NCBI GenBank assembly: GCA_005878415.1
Contig: VBMM01000105.1
Location: forward strand, 1 to 15,477
Length of the DNA stretch: 15,477 nt
Source: Methanobacteriota archaeon
GTDB lineage: Archaea; Thermoplasmatota; Thermoplasmata; RBG-16-68-12
Reading direction: 5' to 3'
The notes under the pieces are model-generated. The model was not told the origin of the DNA. It worked only from the letters and a program-made list of their open reading frames with translations, and did no database searches. The position numbers and the translations under genes were made by a program. Shown here one piece after another: positions 1 through 6,246 of this stretch (position 1 is its first letter; each line of letters starts with the position of its first letter).

Positions 1-1
1 C

Positions 2-1165
2 GGACCGGCCGGGGGCTACCTCGCCGGGAAAGTCGCCAAGGCCGGATACGAGGTCGCGCTCGTCGAAGAGCACCGCGAAATCGGGGAGCCCATCCAGTGC
101 GGCGGCCTCGTGACGCCGCGGGTCTTCGAGTATGTCGACTGCAAGGAGACGATCATCGGGGCGGTCCACGGGGCGGAGCTGTACTCGCCTTCGGGCCGCA
201 AGCTCGTCATCGACGGGCGCGATACGGAGGCCGTCGTCGTGCAACGGGCGATGTTCGATCGCGCGATCGCGACCGACGCGGTCCGGAAGGGGGCGCACAC
301 GTTCCTCGGAGCGCAGGCGCAAGCCGCGAGGCGCGACGATGGCGGCGTCGAGGTCGTGATCGATCAGGATGGGGAGCCCAGGAAACTCCGTTGCAAGATC
401 CTGGTCGGCGCCGACGGTGTTCGGTCGAACGTCGCGAAGTGGTTCAACATCCTGCGGCCGAAGAAGATCATCCCGGGATTCGAGGTGGAGATGACGGGCG
501 TCCGGGGCGATCCCGGCTTCGTGAAGCTCTTCATCGGGAACGAGATCGCCCCCGGATTCTTCGGCTGGATCATCCCGAGCGGAGACACGGCGCGCGTCGG
601 TCTCTGCGTCGGCCAGGGCAATGCGTTCGCGTACCTGGAGAGGATGCTCACTCGACCCGAAGTCCGTCAGTACACGAAGGGAGCCCAGCCGATCCTCTAC
701 ATCGCGGGCGGGATCCCGCTGGGGTTCCCGCGGCGCACCTACGCGGACAACGTCCTGGTGGTAGGCGATGCCGCATGCCAGGCGAAGGCGGTGTCCGGCG
801 GGGGCATCTTCACCGCGCTGACCTGCTCGGATTTCGCGGCGCAGACGGCGCTCCAGGCGCTCGAAACGGGGGACTACTCCTCGCGGATGATGCATCGCTA
901 CCATCGGGCGTGGACGAAGTCCATCGGCAAGGAATTGCGCAAGGATTTGGCGATCCACGAGAGCTTCTCCAAGCTGAACGATGACCAATTTGAAGAGCTA
1001 TTCGACATCTTCGACAACCCGGCGATGATCGAGCTCATCGAGCGCAAGGGCGACATCGACTTCCCGTCGAAGGTCGGCTGGGCGCTCATCAAAGAGGAAC
1101 CCCGCCTCCTGAAATACGTTGGGAAGGCGTTGCGGGCGATGATCGTCCGAAACGTCGGCCTCTGA
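2..1165 (+). CDS. Geranylgeranyl reductase family FAD-dependent oxidoreductase (5' partial)
   Basis: The reading frame is open from base 2 and lacks only about the first ten residues; 387 residues are visible. It begins inside the FAD-binding Rossmann loop (GPAGG, visible residues 1-5), with an acidic strand end (VEEH), then QCGG around Cys33, GADG, the substrate-cavity motif GFFGWIIPSGD (about 185-195) and the second FAD motif VVGDAA (about 253-258). This is the geranylgeranyl reductase / digeranylgeranylglycerophospholipid reductase family, which saturates prenyl chains of archaeal lipids or quinones. Against the family pattern YxWxFPx7GxG it has Phe for Tyr, Ile for Phe and GLC for GxG, so its substrate may differ from that of the reductase at 2440-3537. 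The C-terminal 100 residues are helical and basic at the end. It converges on the beta-CASP nuclease, with 24 bases between stop codons. The family is secure; the substrate is not known. Confidence 0.9.
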   Translation, partial: GPAGGYLAGKVAKAGYEVALVEEHREIGEPIQCGGLVTPRVFEYVDCKETIIGAVHGAELYSPSGRKLVIDGRDTEAVVVQRAMFDRAIATDAVRKGAHTFLGAQAQAARRDDGGVEVVIDQDGEPRKLRCKILVGADGVRSNVAKWFNILRPKKIIPGFEVEMTGVRGDPGFVKLFIGNEIAPGFFGWIIPSGDTARVGLCVGQGNAFAYLERMLTRPEVRQYTKGAQPILYIAGGIPLGFPRRTYADNVLVVGDAACQAKAVSGGGIFTALTCSDFAAQTALQALETGDYSSRMMHRYHRAWTKSIGKELRKDLAIHESFSKLNDDQFEELFDIFDNPAMIELIERKGDIDFPSKVGWALIKEEPRLLKYVGKALRAMIVRNVGL

Positions 1166-1183
1166 TCGATCCGGAAATCGATC
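1164..1183. terminator. Inverted repeat between convergent genes, possible bidirectional terminator
   Basis: The arms GATCGAT (1164-1170) and ATCGATC (1177-1183) are perfectly complementary over 7 bp around a 6-base loop. The repeat starts within the stop codon of the upstream reductase and fills most of the 24-base gap to the stop codon of the convergent nuclease gene. There is no T-tract on either strand, so termination is only inferred from position. Confidence 0.4.
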
Positions 1184-1189
1184 TCGTGG

Positions 1190-2413
1190 TCAAATTGTGT
1201 ACCACTGGCCCTCTTGCGGCAGGAGGACCTCGCGTCCTTCGAGAGCATCCGCCAGGATCTGGCGGTTTTCCCCGTGCATCAGCACGACACGTTGCGGATC
1301 GCAGCCCTCGATGAACCGGACCAGGTCATCGTGGCCCGCATGGGCGCTGAAGTCGAACTTCTGCCACTCGCACTTGATGTCGACCGTGACGCCGTAGAGG
1401 TCAATCACGCCTTCGTCGATGAGGCGCCGTCCGTTCGTCCCTTCGACCTGATACCCCGTCAGGAGGACCGCGCTCCGCGGATCCTCACGGATCTCCTCGA
1501 GGTACCGCAAGACCGGTCCGCCGTCGAGCATGCCGCTCGTCGTCACGATCACCTCGCCTCGCAACGCGAGTTGCGCGTCCCGCGGCCCTCGCACGACGCG
1601 TACGCGGTTCATCGCCTTCCGGAGCGCCTTGACGGACCGCACGTACTCGGGGTTCTCGACGTAGATCGAGTTGACCTTCTTCCCCATCCCGTCGAGCCAC
1701 ACCTCGTGGTGCGCCTTCGAGAGCGTCAGCAAGATGTCCTGTGTCCGGCCGACCGCGAACGAGGGCACGAGGGCGAGGCCGCCGCGGTTCACGACCTGTT
1801 CGATCTTCCTCAGGAACGCGTGCTCCGACTTGAGCCGCTCCGGGTGCTGCCGCCCGGCGTACGTCGACTCGATGAACAGCGTGTCGCACTTCACGGGCCG
1901 AGCGCCCCAGACCAGGTCCGTCGTGAGCGTGTGTAGGTCCCCGGTGAAGAGCGTGGTCTCGGTGCCGTTCACCTCGTACATCGTCGCGCCGGGGATGTGC
2001 CCCGCGGGATGGGCCGTGACCTCGAGGTCGCCGATGTCTACGTTGTCTCCGAAGTCGACGGTCTTGAAGCGCCGCCGGGCGGTCCGGAGGTCGCCGTCGT
2101 CGAACGGCGCGTCGAAGCCTTCCGCGTCCGCGATCTTGAGGCTGTCCTGCAACAGGAGGTCCGCGACGTCGGCGGTGGGCGGCGTGAGCACGACGTCGAG
2201 GTCCTGGCGGCGCGTGACCCACGGGATCATCCCCGTGTGGTCGAGGTGCGCGTGGCTGACGAACATCCCGTCGACGGGAGGCGCCGGAATCGGATACTGC
2301 GGAGGATCTCGCGGGAGCAAGCCGTAGTCGAACAGGAGGGAAATCGGTCCTTTCTTGAGGACCATCCCGAGGCGGCCGACCTCGGAGGCTCCGCCGAGGA
2401 ATTGAAAGTCCAT
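1190..2413 (-). CDS. Beta-CASP metallo-beta-lactamase RNase (aCPSF2-like, without KH domains)
   Basis: This 407-residue protein is a metallo-beta-lactamase with an inserted beta-CASP domain, the CPSF73/RNase J superfamily of RNA endo/exonucleases. The zinc motif HAHLDH is at 54-59, then His139 in HPAGH, Asp159 in FTGD, motif A Glu182 in FIESTY, motif B His358 in FSAHAG and motif C His380 in VVLMHGE, so all catalytic positions are present. It starts directly with the lactamase fold and ends soon after motif C. It therefore lacks the N-terminal KH domains of aCPSF1 and fits the short aCPSF2 class, which acts in RNA processing or decay. The ATG at 2413 is chosen because the fold begins there (MDFQFLGGASEVG) and a TATA box lies about 32 bases upstream. 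The frame stays open much further upstream, but that part is antisense-like noise across the neighbouring reductase. The gap to the reductase stop is 26 bases. The target RNA is unknown. Confidence 0.93.
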   Translation of the reverse strand: MDFQFLGGASEVGRLGMVLKKGPISLLFDYGLLPRDPPQYPIPAPPVDGMFVSHAHLDHTGMIPWVTRRQDLDVVLTPPTADVADLLLQDSLKIADAEGFDAPFDDGDLRTARRRFKTVDFGDNVDIGDLEVTAHPAGHIPGATMYEVNGTETTLFTGDLHTLTTDLVWGARPVKCDTLFIESTYAGRQHPERLKSEHAFLRKIEQVVNRGGLALVPSFAVGRTQDILLTLSKAHHEVWLDGMGKKVNSIYVENPEYVRSVKALRKAMNRVRVVRGPRDAQLALRGEVIVTTSGMLDGGPVLRYLEEIREDPRSAVLLTGYQVEGTNGRRLIDEGVIDLYGVTVDIKCEWQKFDFSAHAGHDDLVRFIEGCDPQRVVLMHGENRQILADALEGREVLLPQEGQWYTI

Positions 2414-2439
2414 CGTTCCCGTTTCGATACTTCGGGCCT

Positions 2440-2450
2440 CTATATGATAC
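2440..2450 (-). promoter_or_regulatory. TATA box for the beta-CASP gene, overlapping a stop codon
   Basis: Read on the minus strand this is GTATCATATAG. It is centred about 32 bases upstream of the ATG at 2413, which predicts a leader of only a few bases. It contains the last codons and the TAG stop (2440-2442) of the upstream reductase. The nuclease may be expressed both from this site and by read-through from the prenyl synthase promoter. Confidence 0.5.
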
Positions 2451-3537
2451 TGGCGCTGCCCCGCACGAAGAGCGGCTGGCAGCGGATCGCCCGCGCCATC
2501 CGCCGGCGACCGAGGAGGACCATCGAAAGCTCGAGGAGGCGGTCGCTCCCGAAGAAGCGGTCCGCGAGGTGCTTGATCCGCACGCCTTGAGCGAGCGGAC
2601 CGCCGACGGCGGAACGCCAGCGCGCCTCGTACGCGTCGAGGGGCGTGCCATCGAGGAGATGATCGGCCGCCGTGTTCCCGGCGATCCGCCCGGCGATCAT
2701 CGCGACGTTGTTCCCGCCGCCGTTCGTCGCCATGACCATCCCCGCGGCATCGCCGACGAGCATCGCATTGCCCGCGACCGTCCGCGGCGGCGGTCCCTGG
2801 ACCGGCACGAAGCCGCCCGTCGCCTTGCCCGGCTCCAGCTCGTGATCGGCGGTGAACTTGTCGAAGAGCGCACGGAGGTTGCCGCGGAAATGCTCCCACG
2901 TGCCCAGGCCGACGTTCGCGCAGCCGGCTTTCGGGATGATCCACGCATACCCGCCGGGCGCGAGGTTCCCGAAGAACATGTCCGTCGCGGTGCCGAAATC
3001 GCCTTCGGCAGTCGCGCTCATCGCGGGCGCCGAGACGGGCCACTCGAGGCCGACGGACTTCGCCACGGTCGAGCGCGGTCCGTCCGAGCCGATCATGACC
3101 CTCGCGTGCAAGACGCCGTGGTTCGTCTCGACCTCTTCCCCGTGGACCCGGAGGACGGTCGTCTCCGTCGCGACCTCGGCGCCCTCCGCCTCGGCCTGGG
3201 CGGCGATCCCCTGATCCATCTTGTCCCGGCGCACGGTGAATCCGCGGAAGGGGATGTCGTAGCGGCGCCCCGCGGGAGACCAGATGCGGATCACGGGGGT
3301 GTCGACCTCGCGCACGCGGTACGGGACCGCCATGAGGTCCTCCAGGTCCGAGACGGTCGGGAAGATCGCCCGGACCTCGTCGTTCTGCGCGACGTATTCG
3401 CCGCACTGCACCGGCACCCCGATCTCCTTGCGCTTGTCGACCAGGAGCACCTTCAGGCCGCGTCGGGCGGCGTACCGCGCCGCCGTGCCACCGGCGGGGC
3501 CCGCGCCGACGACGATCACGTCGTACCGGGTCGGCAT
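2440..3537 (-). CDS. Geranylgeranyl reductase family protein, likely archaeal lipid prenyl reductase
   Basis: This 365-residue flavoprotein reduces double bonds of geranylgeranyl chains, by family knowledge on archaeal membrane lipids, using FAD. The N-terminus YDVIVVGAGPAGG (5-17) is a complete dinucleotide-binding fold, followed by the acidic strand end VDK (33-35), QCGE at 44-47 (a cysteine position common in this family), GSDG (150-153) and LVGDAAG (260-266). The archaeal signature YxWxFPx7GxG is present with one change: Tyr197, Trp199, Ile201 for Phe, Pro202, Gly210 and Gly212. Length is normal for the family. The ATG at 3537 sits at the expected N-terminus, with GAGGGGG seven bases upstream. 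It follows the prenyl diphosphate synthase stop by 12 bases, so the two are almost certainly one transcript that makes and then saturates a prenyl chain. Lipid and menaquinone side-chain reductases cannot be told apart by eye. Confidence 0.92.
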   Translation of the reverse strand: MPTRYDVIVVGAGPAGGTAARYAARRGLKVLLVDKRKEIGVPVQCGEYVAQNDEVRAIFPTVSDLEDLMAVPYRVREVDTPVIRIWSPAGRRYDIPFRGFTVRRDKMDQGIAAQAEAEGAEVATETTVLRVHGEEVETNHGVLHARVMIGSDGPRSTVAKSVGLEWPVSAPAMSATAEGDFGTATDMFFGNLAPGGYAWIIPKAGCANVGLGTWEHFRGNLRALFDKFTADHELEPGKATGGFVPVQGPPPRTVAGNAMLVGDAAGMVMATNGGGNNVAMIAGRIAGNTAADHLLDGTPLDAYEARWRSAVGGPLAQGVRIKHLADRFFGSDRLLELSMVLLGRRRMARAIRCQPLFVRGSASII

Positions 3538-3544
3538 CGCGGCG

Positions 3545-3551
3545 CCCCCTC
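3545..3551 (-). promoter_or_regulatory. Ribosome binding site of the reductase, overlapping the prenyl synthase stop
   Basis: GAGGGGG on the minus strand lies seven bases before the ATG at 3537. It overlaps the TGA stop of the prenyl synthase (3550-3552), which suggests translational coupling. Confidence 0.5.
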
Positions 3552-4521
3552 AGGCGTCGCGCGACAGCACGTAGTCCACGAGGCGGTCCATGTTCGCCTT
3601 CGCTTCGCTGTCCGGAATCGGGTCGAGGGCCTTCCTCGCGATCTGGGCGTACGTCAGCGCCTCCCGACGGGCCTTCTCGACCGCGCCGGAGTCGCGCAGC
3701 AGCGCGAGGCCTTTCTGGACCTCGGCCTCCTGCTTTCGGCGCTTGCGGATCAGCCGGGCGAGAGCCGGCACGTCGATGCGGCTGCCGTCGTTCAGGGCGT
3801 GGATCGCGACGAGGGTCACGTTCCCTTCCCGGAGGTCCGTGCCCGGGCGCTTTCCGAGCACGATCGCGTCACCGACCACGTCCAGGATATCGTCCACGAT
3901 CTGGAACGCAATCCCGAGGTTCAGCCCGTAGTCGCCGACCGCATCGACGTCCTCGAGGCGCGCCCCTGCGATGAGGCCCGCGATCTTCGCGCCGGCCATC
4001 ATCGGCAGTGCGGTCTTGCGGAGGATGATATCGAGGCACTCGTCCCGGGTCAGGTCCGTGTCGTACGCGTGGCGTTGCTGCCGGATTTCGCCCTCGGCGA
4101 GCGCGGCGCATGCCTGGGCGGTCAGCTCGACGATGTCCGAGTCGAACTTCCCGCCGATGCCGAACGCCTTGGCGAAGAGGAAGTCGCCCGTCACGAGGGC
4201 GTTCTGCAAGCCGAACTTCCGGTACGCCGCCGGCCGGCCGCGGCGCATCTCCCCACCGTCGTTGATGTCGTCGTGGATGAGCGTCGCGCTGTGGATCATC
4301 TCGAGGGCCGCGGCGAGGTCGATCGCCTGGGAGGTATCGTGGCCGCCGAGTGCCTGGAAGGCAAGGAGCGTGACGGTCGGCCGGATCCTCTTGCCGCCGG
4401 CCTCGATCACGTACGAGGCGATGTCATGCAGCAGCGGCTCTTCCGAAACGATGCTCTCGCGGATTCGCGCCTCGACGAGGGCCAGTTCCTTGGCCACGCC
4501 AAAATCGTGCGAACCCGTCAT
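3550..4521 (-). CDS. Polyprenyl (geranylgeranyl-type) diphosphate synthase
   Basis: This 323-residue trans-prenyltransferase extends allylic diphosphates with isopentenyl diphosphate. It has GGKRIRP (42-48, substrate phosphate binding), the first aspartate-rich motif DDIND (84-88) followed by RRGRP, a KT pair (170-171), and GIAFQIVDDILD with the second motif DDILD (210-214). All catalytic positions are intact. The residue five places before the first DDxxD, which limits chain length in this family, is Ala79; characterised archaeal geranylgeranyl synthases have Phe or Tyr there. The local pattern HSATLIHDD resembles bacterial long-chain synthases such as IspB, so products longer than C20 are possible. 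The ATG at 4521 has a palindromic TATA box upstream. It heads an operon with the reductase at 2440-3537. It could serve lipid synthesis, a quinone tail or both; function as a prenyl synthase is near certain, chain length is not. Confidence 0.94.
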   Translation of the reverse strand: MTGSHDFGVAKELALVEARIRESIVSEEPLLHDIASYVIEAGGKRIRPTVTLLAFQALGGHDTSQAIDLAAALEMIHSATLIHDDINDGGEMRRGRPAAYRKFGLQNALVTGDFLFAKAFGIGGKFDSDIVELTAQACAALAEGEIRQQRHAYDTDLTRDECLDIILRKTALPMMAGAKIAGLIAGARLEDVDAVGDYGLNLGIAFQIVDDILDVVGDAIVLGKRPGTDLREGNVTLVAIHALNDGSRIDVPALARLIRKRRKQEAEVQKGLALLRDSGAVEKARREALTYAQIARKALDPIPDSEAKANMDRLVDYVLSRDA

Positions 4522-4553
4522 CGGGGCCGTCCCAATTCGTGCTATCGAATCGG

Positions 4554-4563
4554 GTTATATAAC
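4554..4563 (-). promoter_or_regulatory. TATA box of the prenyl synthase-reductase operon
   Basis: GTTATATAAC is a perfect palindrome and the most A/T-rich point of a GC-rich gap. It is centred 37 bases upstream of the ATG at 4521, predicting a leader of roughly 10 bases. Purine-rich bases (GGAAACG) precede it on the minus strand where a TFB recognition element would lie. Confidence 0.65.
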
Positions 4564-4625
4564 CGTTTCCTGGGTACAAGGTGATTCTTCGGAGCCCGGC
4601 GAACGGATGGAGGGGCGGGTCCACG

Positions 4626-4655
4626 GGCCGACCGAACGCGGCGTGCGGGTCGGTC
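4626..4655 (-). terminator. Inverted repeat just after the 436-aa gene, weak terminator candidate
   Basis: Arms CCGACC (4628-4633) and GGTCGG (4648-4653) are complementary and extend by a G-T and a G-C pair to 4626 and 4655. The repeat starts two bases after the stop codon of the gene at 4657-5967. No T-tract follows on the minus strand. Confidence 0.25.
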
Positions 4656-4656
4656 G

Positions 4657-5967
4657 TCAGGTACCGCGGATGCCCTCGTCCGCCACCGTCATGACCGCCC
4701 GGACCGGGACGCTGCCGTTGCCCGCGACGCGCTTGATCGTCGGCGCGATCGCCTCGAGGAACGTGTGGATCATGTCATCCCGGTTGCCGATCCAGTCGGC
4801 CATCATCACGACGGGCATCATGATCGTCATGAATGGGTAGACGAGGTTCTCGTCGTGCACGTCCGTCGTCGCGAGGCGGATCCCCTTCGACGTGAGGTCG
4901 GCGATGCGTCGGAGGTGCGCGTCGTAGTCCTCGATCGTCAGATGCGGGTTGTAGTTCTTCAGGGACGTCAGGTCGCGGAGTTCCTTCTCCCGCATCGCGA
5001 TGAGCGAGAGGTTCGCGATCCCGTTCCGGAGGTCTTGGTGGATGCTCGACACGTGGTCCATCAGGATCACGGCGGCGTCGTAGTAGTACCAGCCCGCAAG
5101 GAAGTTCTTCATCTTCCGCAGGTCGTACACCTGGTCCGTGAAGGCCATGTCGATCAGGTTGTGGCCGCTCGCCACGCTCACGTGCCCGCCGAGCTTCTCC
5201 CACCAGTTCATCGCGTCGTCCGGGGCGTAGAAGCTCTCCGAGATCTTCTCCATCCGGCCGACCGAGAAGTTCGGCTCTTTCTGGAACATCGTGAGCGCCT
5301 GGCTCAGGGCCACCCGCTCGTTCATGACTTCCATCTGATAGAAGTAGTCGGCCCCGTGGGGGGAGTGGTTCCAGAGGATGTTGAACCCCCGGGTGATGTT
5401 GTTGATCAAGTCGAACAACGGGATCTGGTCCTGGCGCAGCATCGTGACCAATCGCTTCATGAACGACGTCGAATCGAAGTCCGGGTCGAACATCGAACTG
5501 AGGACCATGTGGTGCAGGTCTTTCGCCTCAAGGTACGAGTACGCGCCCTTGTCGATCAGGTCGTCCAGGATGCCGATCACGCATTCCCGGTAGACCTTCG
5601 CGGTAATCGTCTTCGAGACGTTCTCCCGCGGCATGTGAGCGCTGTACTGCTCCGTCATCATCGTCGCGCCCGCCGCGAAGCGGAGGGTCTGCAGGTAGTT
5701 CCACACCTCACCCTGGTCTTCCCAGAATGCGCCCGGCGGGATGTTCGGCGGACGGAGCGGGACGCCGCCCGCGGTCGCGTTCTCCCGGAGCTCCTTCAAG
5801 GTGGCGTGTACGTTCGTGATATGGTCCCGCAGGTAGCTCTTGTCGAAGCCGAAGTCGTGGAACTCGAAGAGACCCTCGGCATACCCGCCGAGGCGCAGGA
5901 CCGTGCGGGACAATAGGTCCAAGTCTTCCCGGCTGATGCCAAGCGGAGCGACTGGTTGGAGAGTCAC
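4657..5967 (-). CDS. Helical protein with terpene/prenyl-synthase-like motifs, function unknown
   Basis: This 436-residue, mainly alpha-helical soluble protein has no signal peptide and no clear transmembrane segment. Two motifs stand out. DDLID at 135-139 (in IGILDDLIDKG) is a class I isoprenoid-synthase DDxxD. DHVSSIHQD at 304-312 resembles the second metal-binding NSE/DTE motif (N/D-D-x-x-S/T-x-x-x-E), with His for Asp and Asp for Glu; it is followed by LRNGIANLSLIAM, much like the G..N.....M tail after that motif in terpene synthases. Spacing between motifs is about 165 residues. I read it as a divergent class I isoprenoid-synthase-fold enzyme, active or degenerate. The setting fits, since the next genes in the same direction make and reduce prenyl chains. 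GTG at 5967 is the first usable start, and a TATA-like element lies about 33 bases upstream. The alternative is an unrelated helical family in which DDLID is chance. I do not assign a reaction. Confidence 0.85.
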   Translation of the reverse strand: MTLQPVAPLGISREDLDLLSRTVLRLGGYAEGLFEFHDFGFDKSYLRDHITNVHATLKELRENATAGGVPLRPPNIPPGAFWEDQGEVWNYLQTLRFAAGATMMTEQYSAHMPRENVSKTITAKVYRECVIGILDDLIDKGAYSYLEAKDLHHMVLSSMFDPDFDSTSFMKRLVTMLRQDQIPLFDLINNITRGFNILWNHSPHGADYFYQMEVMNERVALSQALTMFQKEPNFSVGRMEKISESFYAPDDAMNWWEKLGGHVSVASGHNLIDMAFTDQVYDLRKMKNFLAGWYYYDAAVILMDHVSSIHQDLRNGIANLSLIAMREKELRDLTSLKNYNPHLTIEDYDAHLRRIADLTSKGIRLATTDVHDENLVYPFMTIMMPVVMMADWIGNRDDMIHTFLEAIAPTIKRVAGNGSVPVRAVMTVADEGIRGT

Positions 5968-5994
5968 CGAATTCAGAAGAGTTGTTCGCGACGG

Positions 5995-6004
5995 GTGATA
6001 TGAA
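5995..6004 (-). promoter_or_regulatory. TATA-like element of the 436-aa gene
   Basis: TTCATATCAC on the minus strand is centred about 33 bases before the GTG at 5967. It is a weaker match than the other TATA boxes in this window. A second A/T-rich stretch at 6031-6040 is too far away for a short leader. Confidence 0.3.
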
Positions 6005-6089
6005 CCACCCCCGCTTGGTTCTCCACTACGATTCTTAATGTTGAGAACACCGGGGTCGTGGAATCGGGTCGGATAACAGCCTGGGACCG

Positions 6090-6097
6090 CTTAAATA
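6090..6097 (+). promoter_or_regulatory. TATA box of the DUF835 membrane protein gene
   Basis: CTTAAATA is the clearest TATA box on the plus strand of the divergent 5968-6144 gap. It predicts transcription starting near 6118-6124. That is only about 20 bases before the in-frame extension of the gene, but about 125 bases before the first ordinary start codon at 6247. The gap holds nothing else I can support. Confidence 0.55.
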
Positions 6098-6134
6098 GCC
6101 TGCGGGACGCGTATTGGTGCAGCATCGAAACGGG

Positions 6135-6246
6135 GTGACCAGCCCTGGCCGGCAGCGCAAGCATCGTCTCGTACCTGAGCGCCGCGAGCGCGCTATTCCT
6201 GTCCATCCTGATCATCGTCGCGATCGTACGGCAGAAGACGCACCGG
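6135..6246 (+). other. In-frame N-terminal extension of the DUF835 gene without a standard start codon
   Basis: From 6139 the frame of the downstream gene is open and encodes a hydrophobic segment, SYLSAASALFLSILIIVAIV, followed by RQKTHR: a typical transmembrane helix with a positive inner flank. The frame has a stop (TGA 6136-6138) just upstream and no ATG, GTG or TTG before 6247. Two explanations fit. One is a CTG start at 6145, which has GGTGA at 6134-6138 six bases upstream. The other is a GTG start at 6135 with one C too many in the CCC run at 6143-6145; dropping one C gives MTSLAGSASIVSYL and runs straight into this frame. Confidence 0.6.

Noticed and set aside
97..984. A 295-residue open frame overlapping the first reductase
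   Set aside because: It is an out-of-frame shadow; the flavin motifs are all in the other frame.
2414..3406. The beta-CASP reading frame stays open far upstream, as if the nuclease had a 331-residue N-terminal domain
   Set aside because: The translation there is arginine-rich low-complexity noise across the reductase gene in another frame, and the true fold starts at the ATG at 2413.
2569..4584. A 671-residue open frame on the plus strand
   Set aside because: It is antisense to the reductase and prenyl synthase genes, has the arginine/valine/aspartate-rich composition of GC-rich shadow frames, and shows no motif.
4765..5916. A 383-residue plus-strand open frame over the 436-aa gene
   Set aside because: It is a shadow frame dominated by valine, histidine, arginine and aspartate. 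The minus-strand frame has normal protein composition and motifs.
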